The notes below the pieces were generated by a model, which saw only the letters and a list, made by a program, of their open reading frames with translations, did no database searches and was not told where the DNA came from. Position numbers and translations under genes: made by a program. A stretch of DNA of 64,000 nucleotides from Paramecium octaurelia (taxonomy: Eukaryota; Ciliophora; Oligohymenophorea; Peniculida; Parameciidae), in the NCBI GenBank assembly GCA_905182995.1, contig CAJJDP010000135.1, positions 1 to 64,000 on the forward strand. Direction: 5' to 3'. Position 1 is the stretch's first letter, and the number at the start of each line of letters is the position of its first letter. Positions 22,379 through 33,942 of this stretch are shown in pieces.

Positions 22379-23164
22379 ATGACTCAGAAATTGAATCAAG
22401 ATTAAACTCAGCAATAAACCAATAAATAAAGTAGTCTAAGTTCTATACTTTATTTAAATGAATAAAAACAAATGCTGCTATTGCTGAATATTGATGCAAA
22501 TTGGCTTAAAATTTAAGCATTTTGTTGTAAAACAAGAGGACAATTACAGGATAGGTTATAGATAGATTTAGCAATGCGAAATCTCTCTATTAAGAATTCT
22601 ATTTAAAATTGGTGCAAAAAGAAAGACTCTAATGACGAGTTTTAAGCACCAACCAATAAATTACCATCCTAACATGCACAAAATTAATAATTAAATTAAA
22701 GGTTCATAGAATAAAAATCAGTTGACTTACCAATACTCAAACCAATCTCATATGCCTTTAGATAAATACAGAATAAATATAAACAGATTGACAAGTCTAA
22801 ACAAAAAAAAACACCTCTTCATTTGTCTGCCATATAATGTCCAATAAATAATGTAGAATTCAAGAAGCCAGAAATCAATAAGTCTAATAAATCGAGACTG
22901 CATTCTAATAAATTTAAAACAGTCATAGAGTTTAAAGTTGTACAAGAGAATAAATATTTTATGGTCTCAGATTAAGGAAGAGAACTTAATAATATTTAAC
23001 CATAATTCAAAATTAGGGATTAAGTAGAAACCTTATACTCCTAATTTTTTGGAAGTATAAATAGAAAAAGAGCAGTGACTATGTGTAATGGACAACCAAA
23101 TGAAATTGACTTTGAATATAAAACAACTAATTTGGAAGATAAACTAAAAGTACACAAATTTTGA
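22379..23164 (+). CDS. Gln/Lys-rich protein of unknown function (261 aa)
   Basis: Single open frame of 262 codons, ATG 22379 to TGA 23162-23164, no intron needed. The N-terminus is Gln-rich (MTQKLNQDQTQQQTNKQ), followed by a helix with LYLNEQKQMLLLLNIDANW, then basic, Asn/Lys-rich sequence and a C-terminal part with VIEFKVVQENKYFMVSDQG. No domain is recognised. High Gln reflects TAA/TAG usage. It is convergent with the small gene at 23252-23784. Confidence 0.65.
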
Positions 23165-23251
23165 AATATACCTTTTCATCCTATCTATCAAAAACAAAAT
23201 TTTACTAGCAAATAAATATTAAATATATACAATAATTTATTTTCTACTTAT

Positions 23252-23784
23252 TCAACTATTACTCTTCCTCATTAAAGAGCGGTTATTGTTAAGATTCCAT
23301 GAAAATGATACCATTTTTAAGATAATTCCAAATTACACACTTACCGAAGTTAGAAAAATAAAATCTTATCGAATTTGTAACAATCTTTTTCTTTATGTTA
23401 TTAAAGATAATATTGTCAGTCTTATCAGAAATAAATAATAATCTTGCATAATTAACTTTTTTAAATACTAACATTCTTGAAATATTTAAAGGCTTGTTAT
23501 CAAATAAAACTTAATTTTCCATATATCTAAGAAGAGTAAGCATGCGATTTATTTGTTATTTTATAATTTATATATTATTTTTTTATATTCTTTATCACAT
23601 CTCTAAATAGAATTAATCTTAAATCAATTACAAGCCTACTAATTTACAATAAAAGTTATAATATGAATTGAGCAATTAGCAATCTATCAAGATGAATATA
23701 GCCTTTTGGATTGTTATTCTCATCTACCATTGAGTTTCTAAATACAAGAAAATGGTAAGCTTATATTGCTTAAATCTCATTCAT
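23252..23784 (-). CDS. Small hypothetical protein (about 167 aa), model uncertain
   Basis: A minus-strand model from ATG 23784-23782 to TGA 23252-23254 with one 29-nt intron (23603-23631, GTAATTG...TTTAG) gives 168 codons. The product is hydrophobic and Leu/Ile/Gln-rich (LDRLLIAQFILQLLLQ, then RLTILSLITQRKRLLQIRQ) and could contain one or two membrane helices. An earlier in-frame ATG at 23877 would overlap the end of the TMEM107 gene by 44 bp. Without the intron two overlapping shorter frames result. No family recognised; the intron choice decides the protein. Confidence 0.4.
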
Positions 23785-23833
23785 ATATTCTATTAAATAT
23801 TCATTAAAATTAATATTATAAATTATATTATCA

Positions 23834-24324
23834 TCAACTTTTTGAACGAATTATCGATCTACGAAATAATATTGCATTTGCTATAGTACTGCATTCTAAT
23901 AGTAAAGGCAGCAAGCAAAACAAACTGAAAATCGCCCAAATATAATCATAATCCCAAGAATCCAAAATAAACCATGCTAAAATTACAGAACCTAGGGAAT
24001 GTAATAATATTTCTAGATAAAAATTAATATTATTCGCTTACATATTAACATTGTTTTTTCGAAATTCATAGTCCATCCTGTGGCTAGTATTATCATTTCA
24101 ACAGCTAGAAATATGACCGAGAGTGTGACACCAGCTTATAAGCTTGATTTAATAACAATGTATTTACGATGATTCAGCCAATTGATCATTTGGAAAATTC
24201 AGCAAATTTTCATACTAAGATGAGATATGTTTGATACTTATGATTGATAGATGACACATGTTATGATTAATTGGACCATTTGACTTACAAATTTTGCAGG
24301 AACAAGAATTTCGGCCGCCGACAT
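23834..24324 (-). CDS. TMEM107: TMEM107-family ciliary transition-zone membrane protein
   Basis: ATG at 24324-24322, stop at 23834-23836. Introns at 24215-24237, 24143-24167 and 24013-24041 leave exactly 138 codons, the usual family size (~140 aa). The protein aligns by eye with human TMEM107 along its whole length: LVPAKFVSQMVQLIIT at the start, LSVIFLAVEMIILATGW (human LSVTLGLFAVELAGF), an AWFILDSWDYDYIW segment (human SFFIFERWECTTYW) and FCLLPLLLECSTIANA (human CSALPAVTEMALFV). Four membrane helices are evident. TMEM107 works with the MKS module at the ciliary transition zone, helping to control which proteins enter the cilium; human mutations cause ciliopathies. Presence in a ciliate fits its many cilia. 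Confidence 0.9.
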
Positions 24325-25076
24325 TTTTAATTTTAAATTTATATATTTTTATTTAAGAGAAGGTAATAATGAAGTTGATTTGATAAATGACAATAACAAT
24401 TATCTAATTCATAGGATAAATGATAACTTAATAAATCAACTAAATGCTTAACTTAATAGATTGAAGAATGAATTATCAAATAAGAAATGTGTAATCTAAT
24501 CAATAATCCTCCAAAATTTGAAACAATAAAAATAGAACAATTTCAAATAATTATGTTCTAACTACATGTTAAATATGTAAAAAGGACGTATTTGGATGAT
24601 GAAACCTAAAAATCGAAGGAACTATTGTTAATCTAAAACATTTTTAGCCTCCTTTATTTTAGCTTATAAAATTCTAATATTCTGTCAAACCAAGTGATGG
24701 TAGCAAATAAAATAGATTATAATTAATGCAATCAGTTATGAGACAGAATGATAATGGAGATTCATTAATTTCAATAAAATAGGAAATAATAGCCAGGCTA
24801 TAAGTCTTTGTGATTTTTTATAAATATATGTAAAATTCAACATTTAATATTTCTATAAATGCTTATTTTAACCATCAGCTTGAAATAAATAGATTATTAA
24901 TAATAACAAGTCTATAAAAAATTTGACTAATCATATGAAATTTATTGTTAAACAACCACCATAACTGTTCAAGAGTAGATTTGAATAAATCAAAAAAATT
25001 TAGTTAAAATAAACATTGCATTGTTATTCTAATTTGTATATATACTATTTTCAATTTTTCTAAATTTTAATTTCCA
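24325..25076. other. Intergenic stretch with a start-less open frame
   Basis: On the plus strand 24371-24697 is open (109 codons) and begins EVDLINDNNNYLIHRINDNL with helical character, but there is no ATG near its start and no intron linking it to one. It may be a decayed gene end. The rest shows nothing. Confidence 0.35.
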
Positions 25077-25566
25077 ATGAATAATTAAAACTTCGCACAC
25101 TCTTAATTTTTAAGGTGAAGATAAAATTCAATAAAGTTAAATCTCAACATCATTTGAATTTGTGATGGTGAATATACTTAATCCAATTCAAAAAGATGTA
25201 AATTCTAGAGATGACATATAGAGATTAGCGCGCAAGGGAAATTCTATTTTATTTGTTCTTCTTCTTTTGTTGATTAATGATAGGAATATGGCAGCCTAAA
25301 TTTAATTTTAACAATAATTAAATCAACTAGAATATATTTAATTAATAACTATTTTAGTTTAATTCTTATTATAAACTTCCTAGTGGCAATTGAATAATTA
25401 AAATTCTAAATAATTAATTAAATTTGCGGAATATTCAAAATAATATATTATTGTGCATGAAGATAGGCCTGGGCGATGGAGGCTGCCTATTGGAAATTAA
25501 GGGGAAGTTAAAGAATATTCTAATAATCGAATAATCGAGATTTATATGTTTAAATAAATTTTATGA
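25077..25566 (+). CDS. Small hypothetical protein (155 aa)
   Basis: ATG at 25077, TGA at 25564-25566. A 22-nt intron at 25115-25136 (GTGAAG...ATAAAG) is required, since without it TGA follows 13 codons in. After splicing there are 156 codons. Residues near 50-65 form a short hydrophobic run (SILFVLLLLLIN), possibly one membrane helix or a buried core. The C-terminal part has a compact-looking YIIVHEDRPGRWRLPIGNQG. No family recognised. It ends 39 bp before the importin gene. Confidence 0.55.
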
Positions 25567-25605
25567 TTTAATATTTAAAAATACAAAATTTGTGATAAAA
25601 AAACA

Positions 25606-28600
25606 ATGAGTTTATAAGAATAGCTTCTTAATGTGATCCATGGTGTGTTCTCGCCAGATAATGCCACCAGATAAAAGGCAGAGGAGTTACTAGCCTAATA
25701 TAGAGATTCTTAGCCAAGTGAATTTGTGACTGCAATGCTCCATCTATGCAGACATGAAGAATTAAAAATCAGATAGTTTGCTCCAGTGTACTTGAGAAAC
25801 TCACTCAGTAACTATTCTCCCAAGAGTCATAAAAATGTATGGAGCCTTCTCGCTCCTGAGACCTAGGAGATAGTTAAAGTGTCATTGTTCTAATTGTTGG
25901 AACTCGAAACAAGTTCGAATGTGAGAAGCCAATTGTGTGATACAATAGGAGAACTCGGAGGATCACTCTTTGAAGATGAAACTAAAAATTCTTGGCCCAA
26001 TCTCTTATAAACCTTGTGGTAATTGTTCTTGTCCCCCAAAAATGACTTGATCGAATGTGGATTCAAGATCTTGGCCAATCTTTTCACCTACGCTATCGAT
26101 CTATTCAATAAGCATTAAGCCGATCTTCACACTTTGTTCATCTAAGGGTTAGCCAGTCCAGATCAAAAGATTAAGACAGCCACAATCTAGGCAATTGGTA
26201 ATTATGTGACCACATCTGAACCCAAGTAATACAGAGCATTCCAAGACCTCATCCCCAATCTTATGTAATCAGCATTGTCTGTTACAATCGCAGATCAAAC
26301 TTTGGGTGAAGACATAATGGAAACCTTCTCTGAAATCGTAGATGCAGAGCCAAAATTCTTTAGAAAGCAAATCAACGTATTTTTCAATGGAATCGCAGCC
26401 ATCTTCAGAGAATCTTAAATCGAGTAAGGGTTGAAGAGAATCGGAACAGAAACCTTGATAAGTTTAGCTGAGAAATTCCCAAGAGTCTTTAAATAAGACA
26501 AGCAATACCTCAGTCAATTGGTAGAGATGATCTTCTTCCACATGATCCAAATAAGTTAAACAGTAACTGAAGAATGGATGAAACCAGCTGAAGGATTCAA
26601 CGACGATATCCAATAAGACGAAGATTGTGAAACCACAAGATTCGGTATGTCTTCAATTGATAGACTGATCGAATCTATTGGTGATAAGGAGATGTTACCA
26701 GTATTGAGTCCAATTGTTAACTAATTATTACAACATTAAGATTGGAGATATAAATATGCTGCCATTTTGGCATTATCATAAGTTGGTGAGTACATCGAGG
26801 AAGTGGCTGAAGTCAAACCCATCATTGATTTAGTGTCTCCCATGTTGAGTGACTCAAATCCTATGATTAGATATGCAGTTTGTCATGCCATTGGTCAAAT
26901 AGCTGATGACATGAAGCCTAAGTTCTAGGAAAACTACTTGCATCTCATAGTCCCATAATTCTTAACCAGATTGTAAGTCGAAGATGTTCCAAGAGTCACA
27001 TCTCACATTTTGGCTGCCTTGACCAATTTTGTTGAGGGAACTGAAACGGGAATTGAATCCTACTTGCAAAACCTCATCCAATTGACAATCCAATATTTGA
27101 ACAATGGAATTTCAATTGTCAAGGAGAATGCCATGAGTGCCTTGGCTGCTACAGCTGAATCTAGCAAATAATAATTCCTTCCTTACGTGAATGAAATTGT
27201 TCCATTGTTATTCCAAGTGTTCTAGAATCATCAAAATAAGGAATATAGATAATTGAAGGGATAGACAATTGAGACCATTACCTTGATCGCCTCAGCTGTG
27301 GGTTAAGCTTCATTTTAACCATTTTTGGCTGAAACAGTCAGAATTTTGATCCAAGTCTAAACAAGTCAATTGGAGGCTGTTGATCCTCAAAAATCATACG
27401 TTCTCTCTGGATGGTAGAGATTGGCTTTGGTTTGTCCTCAATAAATCGCCGTTTACTTGCCTGAGATCATCCCATCATTATTCCAATTAGTTCAATAAGT
27501 GTTCAAAGTACACACAGGAACTGCTGATGAAGAATTCCACACCTATGATAATGAAGAAGCTGAAGTGGCCATTCATATGTTGTCTGTGTTCATTGAAGAA
27601 TTGAAAGAATCATTCTTCCCTTACTTTGATTCATGCACCCAATTGATTGTGCCTCTCTGCAATTTCAACACAGACGAAAACATCAGAAGTGCTGCCTGCA
27701 AATGTTTAGTCAGTCTCATTGAAAATGTCAAGGCCACAAACAATGTTTAATAATTGGTCAATGGAGCTAAATACTTCTTGGGAATCATCTTAGAAGCTGC
27801 TGAAAAAGAATTCGATCCCATGGTCATCATTGAATAAGTCGATTGCATCAAAGAAATCATTGACATCGTTGGATAACCATTCATGACAACCGAGGAAGTT
27901 ACTTAGCTTTCAGACAAAGTCTTTAAATTGTTGTTGGAATCAGACAAGAGAAAGGCTGAGAATGAAAAAATGTCAAAAGAAGAAGATGTTGATGAAGACG
28001 AAAAGACTGTCATCAAAGAGGAAACAGAAACTGAAGAAGAACTCCATGTTAAAATTGCCGAATGCATTGGATCCATCTTCAAGACTCACAAGGATTAAGT
28101 CTAACCATTATATGAAGTCATTTGCAATCAAATCCTACCCAAAGTCTTAGACCCAACCTAATCTCCAAAAATGCACCAATTTGGTATTTTCCTCATTGAT
28201 GACATGGTTGAATATTTGGGATACCCATATGTCTAAGGCAAACTCCACGATTTCGCTTAAGCTTTGACTGTCTATGCTGTTGACAAGGTCTGCTTCGTGA
28301 GATAAGCTGCCGTCTATGGAATTGGTATCATGGCCCTCAACACTCCAGAGGTATATTAACTGTTTCTAACTTTTTTAGTAATTGTACATCAATGTTGCTC
28401 CCATTCTATCTAAAGCCCTTGTTGATTCCTTAAAGGTCGACAAGAACCAAGACGACACAGAGAAATAACATGGACATGCCAGAGACAATTCGATTGCTGC
28501 CTTAGGAAAAATCATCAAATACTAATCAAAATCTTTAGGAGGTGATCTTGCCTAAGGACTCCAAACTTGGTTACATTTGTTACCTCTCAAATATGATAAA

Positions 28601-28896
28601 CCAGAAGCTCGTCTTCAACACGAATAATTGGCAGACTTTGTCATCGCAGATTGCAATCAATTGATAAATGGAAAACCAGAAAATGCTTTACAAGTATTAT
28701 TTTACATTTATATTCTTTTTAGATTCTCAAAGTATTTGCTAACACTTACAAGACAAAGAGATCTAGTGAAGCTATTGATACAAAGATTTCAAGTGCATTG
28801 AAGGTATTTGAACAAACCCAAGGACAAAATGTTTAAGCTATCTTTGGAATGTTAAGTCAAGAAGAGTAGAAGAAGCTCTTGGAAGTATCAAAATGA
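25606..28896 (+). CDS. Importin-beta-family nuclear transport receptor, importin-5 type
   Basis: ATG at 25606, TGA at 28894-28896. Two introns (28351-28378 and 28694-28722) leave 1,078 codons. The whole length is HEAT-repeat helices. The N-terminus (LLNVIHGVFSPDNATRQKAE, then KIRQFAPVYLRN) is the Ran-binding end typical of karyopherin-beta proteins. Central features typical of importin-5/Kap121/PSE1 include IRYAVCHAIGQIADDM, VPRVTSHILAALTNFVEG and ENAMSALAATAE. An acidic Glu/Asp/Lys stretch at about 785-810 separates the last repeats. Length (1,077) is close to human IPO5 (~1,097). It carries cargo such as ribosomal proteins and histones into the nucleus under RanGTP control. Codon use is richer in C endings than in neighbours, consistent with good expression. 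It is convergent with VPS8, 20 bp between stops. Confidence 0.85.
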
Positions 28897-28916
28897 TCAG
28901 TATTGTGTATTCTAAC

Positions 28917-31900
28917 TCATAAATTAAAAAATTTATCAAAAATTTCTAAATCGTGGATTATCCTGTTCTCCTCATGAATCCGGATATCCTCAGCTGTCAA
29001 TTACAGATCCTCCAACTGTTCTTCTAATTTCCGATAGTTCTATGTTTATATTAAAACAATTAGAATTTACCTTCATTATTTCATTTTCTTTTATCAAAAT
29101 TTGTCTTCTCTTCATATCAACTCCATCACTTGCATTTCTATTGGCCAAAACACTCTCCAATTGCATTTTTACCTTTGGATTGCATATGTGACAGAAAGGC
29201 TACTATAAACAACTCTGATGGGTTGAGTGAGGACACTTTCTAATCAAGATGTGCTAATGTTATTCAATCGTAATCAATTCATCACAATTACTACAGACAT
29301 TCTAAATTTCTGGACTACTAGCCTAGAAAAGTAACATATTATACATTTTGATGAAATACTTGTTACTTAAATCCAAGGTACGTTTGCAATTCAATAAAAT
29401 AACTCTTATACTAGATTCTATACTTTACTCTCTAATCATAAATCAAATTCTTAAAACTCCATTTAATCCACACCAATCTGAAGATCTCTATTTGTTCTTC
29501 CATCAAATCAATCAGTTCTTCAATACTCAAAAAATTGTAAAATTCACACAGTCTTGCATTGATCACTTATAAAATTGGTATCATATTTTGATAATTGCGC
29601 TTATTGATTTGTTCCGATAAAACCCAAATCTGAGAATGAGTCTCTTAATTGAAAAGTTGATGGCCTAATTCTAAGAATGTGTTCTGATCATTATGAGATA
29701 GATTGTCTTTGCATGTCTAAAATAGCAAATCAAATTTCAAGTTCAAAATCTCCTTTGAAAAAGACTATAACGTAAAGCATTCATGTAAGTAATCAAGCAA
29801 GTTTTATAAGAAAAATTTCATAGCCATATCAAATTTACCAACTCTTGCATATATGTAACCCAATCCTTCCTTGTGTTTAGTTTCTAAAAATATAGTCTCC
29901 AAATCATCCAAAGCAAAATTATGAATTTTATCTAGGACCTGATGAGGTGTGTGAATACAACACGCTGTGATTAATAAAGTTCGCAAATCCTTATTAGAAG
30001 GCCCTAATGATTGAAATAACTCCATGTATCCATTAGTAATTAACTCTCTCTTCATCAATTTGTATTGTTCCTGGGTGGTTAAGGTAGGGACTATTTATTT
30101 TAGGATCTGCAAAGTTTAACTATTTCCCAATAGAGTATCAAAATAAAAATCCAAGGCTCTTAAGGTTTGTTCTCTCTTTTAATTGAGTTGCCTTACGATC
30201 CAGAGCGTGAAAAACTTTTTATTTATTTTCACCAAGCACAGATCAATCTACTTATAGATATCAGGGGCGAAAAGTGACTTTATGTAATTATCATTTGACA
30301 ATTCAAACAGCTCATTTCTTAAAAGAGGTTTCAAATCGAATTATTCCAAAATATTTAGTATTAATTAGAAATTCTTACTATCACATACAAGATGTTTTAG
30401 CGATATTATGTATATTTCTTCATAAAGCACTAGACCCTTTATTGAACCTATAAATTTACTAAATTCAATCCCCAAAGTTTGATGGGCGACAATTGATTAT
30501 GATAAACTATAATAAATTTTATTAATGAAAGCCACTAGAATAGGTTTTTGTTGATTGAAATACTTTTATAATTATAGAGAATTGAATAATGAGGTATAGT
30601 TAATAGCAATTTTTAGAATTTCGAAAAGTTCTTTTGGGAAATGAATACCAAAATTCGTCAAAATGTCTTCAATTAGCAACCACATAATCACTTATTCGAA
30701 AGCATGTTAAAATCTATCTTATGGAATCCTTTCATTTGGAAACAAAATCTATTGAAATGTCAATTTAATAAACCATAACGATTTCAATAACATGATTTAA
30801 TTCTAGCTTTTCAAAAAGTTGGAGTACATCTTTTATAATGGAGTAATATAATCATGATCAATACGAGGACAGACAACCATTAATGGTGTATATAGATCAT
30901 TCTCCTGACAAATTTAAAAAACTGTACTCATATCCAAGCATTTCGGATCCAATGACAATATCAATTATTCTACAATTTCTGATTTATTTATCACTTTATA
31001 ATGTGTAGATATTTGTAGTAGTAAATCATTTGGAATTTATTTAATTTACTTAGTTAGAATAAACTCTTCTAAGGATGCCAATAATTAAGAATATCGATGA
31101 AACTTAATTAAAAGTGACTTCATGCCAGTAAAGATATATTACTGTTAATTGCAATGAATACAATATTAAATAGCCTAACATATAGTTTAAGACCATTATT
31201 CGTATTTTAACTATTCTGAAACCTTTTGCTACTCAATACTTTATCCAACCAGATTAATAAATGTTCTGCAGATGTCTTTTGAAATGTCAGAAAAAACAAC
31301 CCTTTAATCATAGGTAGTTTGAGGGAGTGCAAAACAATGGATCTAATTCCAATATAATGTGATTCCAAAAGATAAAATATCATACCAATTTTATTTAGTT
31401 TCTGCTTTATCTATCATCACTTTCAAATAATCTGACCACAATAGCAGTTTAATCCTTTTCACTAATGGGAGAGCCAGAATGTAAATGAATCTAGCATTAG
31501 AAGTGATGCAATTCATATAGACAGAGACCATTTATTAGCCATTGTTAATTTGTAATGGAAAATTGATTATATCTCCCAGTGGGGTGATTGATTAAATTGC
31601 TTTTTCTGTTTTATTGGATAAATAGTTCATTTATTTTCGTAATGTATTTCTAGATTCTTCAGTAATGATATCTTTATTAAAGAATTAAGTATTTAAAGTA
31701 ACAATTTAAAATTCTTTAGTAAGAACTACTATCATATCCCTAGATAACCAATTACAAGAAATAATGGTATTTAAAATAAAAGAATATTTTTAAATCAATT
31801 GTTGTTTTTCAACAATGTAAATTTCAATATGCGTTCCCCAAGATACTGCTAATGCAACCTCAACCATTTCAGTGTATTCTTCAGTGTTGGTAAATTATCC

Positions 31901-32951
31901 CCAACTTGTGCAAGGATATGTTTAGCCATCAATCTATCTTTTGATTCGTTTTATAATTTATTATTACTAATCCACTTTCAAAACTATGACTTACTCTAAA
32001 CATGAGAAGGCAATATAATCCTATTTCCAAGTAGAAATTTGATAAAATGGATGGATCTGTCTATATGAATGTTAATATTGGTTACCTTGGCAACAGTTTT
32101 TCTATTTCAATCTAATGTGACCATAACATCTTGGTTATCTTACATATAGAAGTTTAACCCAAGTAATCAGAAATGATGCATTAATTGTCATTGAAAAACT
32201 TCAATGATAACAAAGGCTATGAATGTTTAATTTGTTTTAATAGACTCTTAGTGTTTGGATCCCATAAGATGATTGCGCAATCTTCATAGCCAGCCACTAA
32301 AAATGATTGAGTGTTATCAATTGCACTGACTTTAGAATTGTATTTCAAAACTGCGCTTAGTTAATATAAATACCAATGAAGTCATCATTAGATGCAGAAT
32401 AAACTAAAATTTCACCAGTTGATGTTCCTATTGTTAATAGATTGAATTAGAAAGCAACGAGACAGGGCTGACCAGATAATTTCTTCAATTGATTAGAAAT
32501 TAATTGTAAATCTTGGATCTCGATATTCTAGATTTCGATATTATTGTTGATTAATTCTACATTCTCCAAGGTTGTTTCTTTGATGATTCTCTCTTGTTTA
32601 TCAATTTAATCAATTAATGATTGAGGTTCTATTTCATCTTCATTAGATGAGGATACCTCAACTTTATTCTCTTCTGCGAATTATTATTCGAACTCCTACT
32701 CAATATACTTTATTATTAATTCTTCATATTCTTTTTTTTCACATTTTGTTGTCACTTTTTATTTTAGTTTTTTCTCGCTCAAAATTTAATTAGCCTTGGA
32801 TTTTGAAACATAATCTTACTTTCTCAATGTTCAAATCTTTTATAGAATTGTCACTTTCATTTAGGATATCATCGATCTCTAGATTGGATGCATCATTCAT
32901 ATCATTTTCATCTTCTGCCAATAAATCCTCCAAATTAAACATTAAATTCAT
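28917..32951 (-). CDS. VPS8: VPS8-like CORVET tether subunit (WD40 propeller, helical solenoid, C-terminal RING)
   Basis: ATG at 32951-32949, stop at 28917-28919. Introns at 32795-32819, 32351-32373, 32061-32085, 29323-29344 and 29040-29070 leave 1,303 codons exactly. The N-terminus is acidic and helical. Propeller-like repeats follow (TIGTSTGEILVYSAS; FLVAGYEDCAIILWDPNTKS), then a long alpha-solenoid (EGLGYIYARVGKFDMAMKFF). The C-terminus is a RING finger at residues ~1188-1225 (CSNCDEL, CPHSTHQSC, FCHIC). This order is that of VPS8, the Rab5-effector subunit of the CORVET tether acting in early endosome fusion. In Tetrahymena a VPS8 paralogue has been tied to mucocyst biogenesis (established knowledge, from memory), so a role in trichocyst formation is possible here. 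The 22-nt intron before the RING is essential: without it the RING would appear as a separate small gene. Confidence 0.8.
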
Positions 32952-32964
32952 ATAAATATAAAAA

Positions 32965-33942
32965 TCAAAGTTTCTGAAATATTTATTACCAAAATACTCG
33001 AGAACAAGGTCTGCCCTTCTCTCCAAGATTGATAGTGTTAGCACGAGATCGTACAATTTCCTCTGTCTTCAATATTTTCTCAGTGCTGTTAATACTTTTT
33101 ATGGTAGATAGCATTTTAGCTTTAGTAGGTGCTGATATAGATCGAGTTCTATTTTCTGGCTTTTCATCAGGAGCAGCCACTCTCTTGAGTTTTTTAACAG
33201 AAAACAAAGGAGCTTCTGGCGTTAAATTAATGAATTCAAAATTTTGTTTCTTTTGTATTCTTTTGTTTTATTGCACTATGAAGTCTTCTCGACTAATCTT
33301 GGTTTAGGAAGATGAATCTCTCTCAGGGGAAATCTCTTGCAATTCCAATCTTCTTCGTTTTAGCTGGATGATCTTCTTCAAGATTAATTAATCCTTTTGA
33401 TTCTGGGTTTCAAGGCTCTGATGCAAGTAATCTTGTTTTTTCAAGTCTATGTAAATTGCTTCGGGGATCAAGAGGACCTTACTGTAATGAACATTGCTTT
33501 TGGCAGTTGTTTGATAAGGTTTTTCGAGCAACGCTTCGATTTCCTAAAATTTAAATGATTTTCATACTCCAACCAAAGAGCCAGCAGACTTTATTAACAA
33601 TGTTCTATTCTTTGCCATACATGTCGACGCCAACATCTTATTCTTAGGTATCCTTTTTTCTATGTGTGTTTCTTCCAATCTTACTTCACCCTCTACAATG
33701 TAATACACATGAGTCGGCTTTTGATTCTAACTAAAGAGCATTTAATTCAAATGATAAGTGGTTAAAATTACTTTATCCAAGTGGAGTTTTATCCATTTTC
33801 TATTAAATTAGTCAAATATTAATCACATTCGAGCATCTGGAAATAACTAACACAAGAGTTGCTATTTTTGAAGGTGTTCATAAGATTCCAATTTGTTTTT
33901 TAAGATTTGTATGGCTCCTTAGTGATTTCTCTGCAGTCTCAT
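32965..33942 (-). CDS. Protein with cyclic-nucleotide-binding-like domain
   Basis: ATG at 33942-33940, stop at 32965-32967. Introns at 33800-33826 (27 nt) and 33544-33567 (24 nt) leave 309 codons. Residues ~60-150 match the cNMP-binding fold: THVYYIVEGEVRLEE, then SAGSLVGEIEALLEKPYQTTAKS, then a beta strand KVLLIPEAIY. The second stretch corresponds to the phosphate-binding cassette (normally G-E-x-A/S-L...R-x-A-T). The usual Arg is replaced (PYQTTA), so nucleotide binding is doubtful. The C-terminal half is basic and probably disordered (RTRSISAPTKAKML). Many such cNBD proteins occur in ciliates. The stop is only 13 bp before the VPS8 start codon on the same strand. A further in-frame 24-nt intron near the end is possible. 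Confidence 0.65.

Noticed and set aside
23500-23877. Minus-strand frame beginning inside the TMEM107 coding region
   Set aside because: Its first part is the shifted reading of TMEM107's last exon. A model starting at 23784 with one intron is simpler, though still weak.
28917-29346. Separate small RING-finger gene
   Set aside because: A 22-nt intron joins it in frame to VPS8, whose family carries a C-terminal RING.
29351-29758. Plus-strand frame of 135 codons
   Set aside because: The minus strand here encodes the clearly coding helical end of VPS8, and the plus frame is its shadow. It would also start 4 bp from the apparent start of the RING fragment, which is really a VPS8 exon.
32951-32965. 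Fusion of the cNMP-binding-like gene with VPS8
   Set aside because: No GT...AG intron removes the stop at 32965-32967, and both proteins have sensible ends.
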